From Halobacillus hunanensis (GTDB taxonomy: Bacteria; Bacillota; Bacilli; Bacillales; Halobacillaceae), in the NCBI RefSeq assembly GCF_900166655.1, contig NZ_FVZB01000007.1, positions 620,001 through 684,000 on the forward strand: 64,000 nt of DNA, given 5' to 3'. Under the pieces are notes generated by a model. It was given only the letters and a program-made list of their open reading frames with translations, did no database searches and was not told the DNA's origin. Of this stretch, positions 62,701-64,000 are shown in pieces. Position 1 is the first letter of the stretch. Each line of letters opens with the position of its first letter. Both the position numbers and the translations under genes were made by a program.

Positions 62701-63335
62701 AGCGGGCCATCGAAGAGTTAGGGACGGTTAATCTTGGAGCTATTGATGAGTACGATCGAATTGTGGAACGCTACGATTTCCTAACAGGACAGCAGGCAGA
62801 TTTGCTGCAGGCTAAGGAAACTCTTCATTCAATTATTTATGAAATGGATAGTGAGATGGAGCGCCGGTTTGAAGAGACGTTCACGAAGATCCGAGCTCAA
62901 TTTGGTGACGTATTTAAAGAATTATTCGGCGGCGGAAAGGCAGATCTGCAGTTAACACAGCCTGATAATATGCTTGAAACGGGTGTAGATATCGTAGCCC
63001 AGCCCCCTGGAAAGAAACTGCAAAATCTCAGCCTTTTATCAGGAGGAGAACGTGCTTTGACCGCAATAGCTCTGTTATTCTCTATTTTGCGAGTACGACC
63101 TGTTCCTTTCTGTGTACTTGATGAAGTAGAAGCTGCACTAGATGAAGCAAATGTCGAACGGTTTGCACGGTTCCTAAAAGAGTTTAGCGCACAAACACAA
63201 TTTATTGTGATCACTCACAGAAAGGGAACGATGGAAGAATCAGACGTCTTGTATGGTGTAACGATGCAGGAATCCGGAGTGTCGAAACTTGTTTCCGTCC
63301 GATTGGAAGACACGGCGGAATTAGTGGGAACATAG
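59769..63335 (+). CDS. smc: Chromosome segregation protein SMC
   Basis: ATPase of the Smc-ScpAB condensin. 1188 aa. Walker A GPNGSGKSNITDAIRW (about 32-47), two long coiled coils (about 170-500 and 660-1010), hinge domain (about 515-640) with GSMSGGAQKK just after it, ABC signature LLSGGERALTA (about 1090) and Walker B FCVLDEVEAALDEANV. ATG 59769 matches the family start MFLKRLD and AGGAGG is 6 bp upstream; ATG 59763 is too close. The 344 bp before it show no gene. Confidence 0.97.
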   Translation: MFLKRLDTVGFKSFAERVTVDFVSGVTSVVGPNGSGKSNITDAIRWVLGEQSARSLRGAKMEDIIFAGSDTRKALNMAEVTLTLNNEHHTLPLDYQEVSVTRRVYRSGESEFYINNQTCRLKDIVDLFMDSGLGREAFSIISQGKVEEILSSKPEERRSIFEEAAGVLKYKQRKKKAEHKLFETQENLNRVEDIIHEIDGQLEPLKEQASVAKDYLEKKDELKHVEIALLVTQIENLHEEWQGLLDQLEEVKHEEGELKADVDKRAASISKKRENMEALEESIEDLQETLLVLTRELENLEGKKELMKERHKHYSENKTKLTSEYEELTSQLEVVKQKAQAETNKLKTFRQNRKETKANLKQAKEALHQGVEDIEAEVEDCKSDYIDLLNKQAAKRNEQQTLEQQLVQLSNKKGVQQGKFQELSDERAAVESSLKDRHHKLETASQNRQDLDQELKTLDDQIKKDDQAYQEWQQKLYQGYQYLEKMRSKKEMLEEMKEDYSGYFHGVREVLKAREKQLIHGVEGAVLEVIDIPVNYLTAIETALGAQAQHVIVQDEKAGRQAIHWLKQNNKGRATFLPLTTIQPRSIYGQAANKLSGEEGFVGVASELIQFDTRYEKVIQHLLGHIVIATNLEQANKIANAVNRKYRIVTLEGDVVNPGGSMSGGAQKKSNQSLFTREKELQELTEKIASFDAKARNVEEKVKRLKDQLTSNTEKREQVKEHSISSRNAEYEEQSAVRELQVKVGHLNDQLQLYDQDQSQFNQDQSQANERLSTLTEELTSLNKQLESLQERIDHLNAAKDQQQEDEANQKERYQNLQIKLAEQDSAVENQKEKAERLQADLQSVQDQLAKNRHSYQQLVEVVDSNQSEEDIMEDIEKSKIRKETTSALIQERREERNQLAQSVHQEEQTQKEIQRRHQNYLQDIQQKEVKVNRLDVELENLLNYLQDEYVITFEKAKNDYQGVEDVQSASTRVKLIKRAIEELGTVNLGAIDEYDRIVERYDFLTGQQADLLQAKETLHSIIYEMDSEMERRFEETFTKIRAQFGDVFKELFGGGKADLQLTQPDNMLETGVDIVAQPPGKKLQNLSLLSGGERALTAIALLFSILRVRPVPFCVLDEVEAALDEANVERFARFLKEFSAQTQFIVITHRKGTMEESDVLYGVTMQESGVSKLVSVRLEDTAELVGT

Positions 63336-63348
63336 AAAGGAAGATTTG

Positions 63349-64000
63349 ATGAGCTTTTTTAAGAAGTTAAAGGAAAAATTTGTTCAAGAACCGATGGAAA
63401 AAGCAATAGAGGAGTCTATGGAAAAGAAAGAAGAAAAGGGGCCGGTCACACCTGAGCCTGAGGAGACAGTGGAAGAAGCTGAATTGCTTGAAGGAGAAAC
63501 GGAAGTTCAGGAAGCCGAGGAGGCCCTGGAAGAGCCAGACCTACCGAATGAGCCTGATGCGGAAGCGCAACAGCCTGAATCAGAAGAAGAAACGCAGCCC
63601 AAAGAAGCTAACATTGCCTCAAAGTTTAAAATGGGCTTAACGAAAACGAGAAATTCATTTACGAGTAAAATTAATGACTTAGTAGCCCGTTATCGAACGG
63701 TTGATGAGGACTTTTTTGAAGAACTTGAAGAGGTGCTGATCTCTGCTGATGTTGGCGTTAATGCTGTTATGGAAATGATTGATGAGCTGGAGATGGAAGT
63801 CAAACGCAGAAATATTAAAGACACGCAGCAGGTGAAGGAAGTTATTTCCGAAAAGCTTGTTGAACTGTATTATGGTGATGAAGACAAAGGCGCGGTAGAA
63901 GAACTGCAAACCAACACTGATGGCCTGACGATTTACCTGTTCGTCGGTGTTAATGGAGTCGGAAAAACAACCACAATCGGCAAGCTCGCTCATCAGTTGA
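63349..64000 (+). CDS. ftsY: Signal recognition particle receptor FtsY (5' part; runs out of window)
   Basis: SRP receptor GTPase that docks ribosome-nascent chain complexes at the membrane. The frame is open to the window edge, 217 codons. MSFFKKLKEKF at the start, an acidic segment (about residues 14-87), then the N domain (SKFKMGLTKTRNSFTSKINDLV, DEDFFEELEEVLISADVG) and the G1 P-loop GVNGVGKTTTIGKLAHQL at the end of the window. B. subtilis FtsY lacks the long acidic segment as I recall it. ATG behind GAAAGGAAG, 13 bp after smc, the conserved rnc-smc-ftsY order. Confidence 0.95.
   Translation, partial: MSFFKKLKEKFVQEPMEKAIEESMEKKEEKGPVTPEPEETVEEAELLEGETEVQEAEEALEEPDLPNEPDAEAQQPESEEETQPKEANIASKFKMGLTKTRNSFTSKINDLVARYRTVDEDFFEELEEVLISADVGVNAVMEMIDELEMEVKRRNIKDTQQVKEVISEKLVELYYGDEDKGAVEELQTNTDGLTIYLFVGVNGVGKTTTIGKLAHQL

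Overview
The window is a chromosomal segment of an endospore-forming, low-to-medium GC member of the Bacillaceae. Sporulation genes (spoIIGA, sigE, sigG, spoVM), a Bacillus-type dcw/yml cluster, a T-box before ileS, a PyrR-controlled pyr operon and a FapR-controlled lipid operon all point there. Moderately acidic proteins, the long acidic FtsY leader and the style of the palindromic intergenic repeats make a moderately halophilic genus such as Halobacillus the best guess; this is inference from recall of related proteins, not a search.

Layout. 1-7796: end of ftsZ, the spoIIG operon (spoIIGA-sigE), sigG, then the cell-division-linked ylmCDE-sepF-ylmGH-divIVA run. 7800-10994: a T-box-controlled ileS. 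11000-12700: a palindromic repeat, then a leftward TerC-family gene behind a manganese (yybP-ykoY) riboswitch. 12840-26300: lspA, an RluD-type pseudouridine synthase and the ten-gene pyrimidine operon pyrR-uraA-pyrBC-carAB-pyrKDFE with three PyrR attenuators. 26350-28030: a small membrane protein and a TetR regulator divergent from a YmcC-like membrane protein. 28220-46350: rqcH, then yicC-remA-gmk-rpoZ, coaBC-priA-fmt-rsmB, prpC-prkC-rsgA-rpe-thiN, spoVM, rpmB, and the Asp23-family yloU with fakA. 46560-50660 is the only accessory-looking stretch: two DUF3231 paralogues in divergent orientation with a decayed DegU-type fragment between them, and an AzgA-type purine permease. 50870-64000: sdaAB-sdaAA-recG, the fapR-plsX-fabD-fabG-acpP lipid operon, rnc, a DUF1128 gene, smc and the 5' part of ftsY.

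How the genes work together. Most of the window is the conserved Bacillus division/translation/nucleotide/lipid backbone, with tight operons (1-, 4- and 8-bp overlaps) and RNA-based control: T-box, three PyrR attenuators, the Mn riboswitch, and a ribosome-binding-site-sequestering stem before sigG. Compared with the gene order of B. subtilis, as I recall it, several genes are absent at their usual places (bpr/bpf, ylmA, ylyA, yloB, def, rlmN). For rlmN a short 3' remnant can still be read just before prpC.

I found no convincing new multi-gene system. The observations most worth following are the non-canonical start of spoIIGA, the conserved translation block on sigG, the rlmN and degU relics, the palindromic element inside the pyr operon, and the DUF3231 pair.
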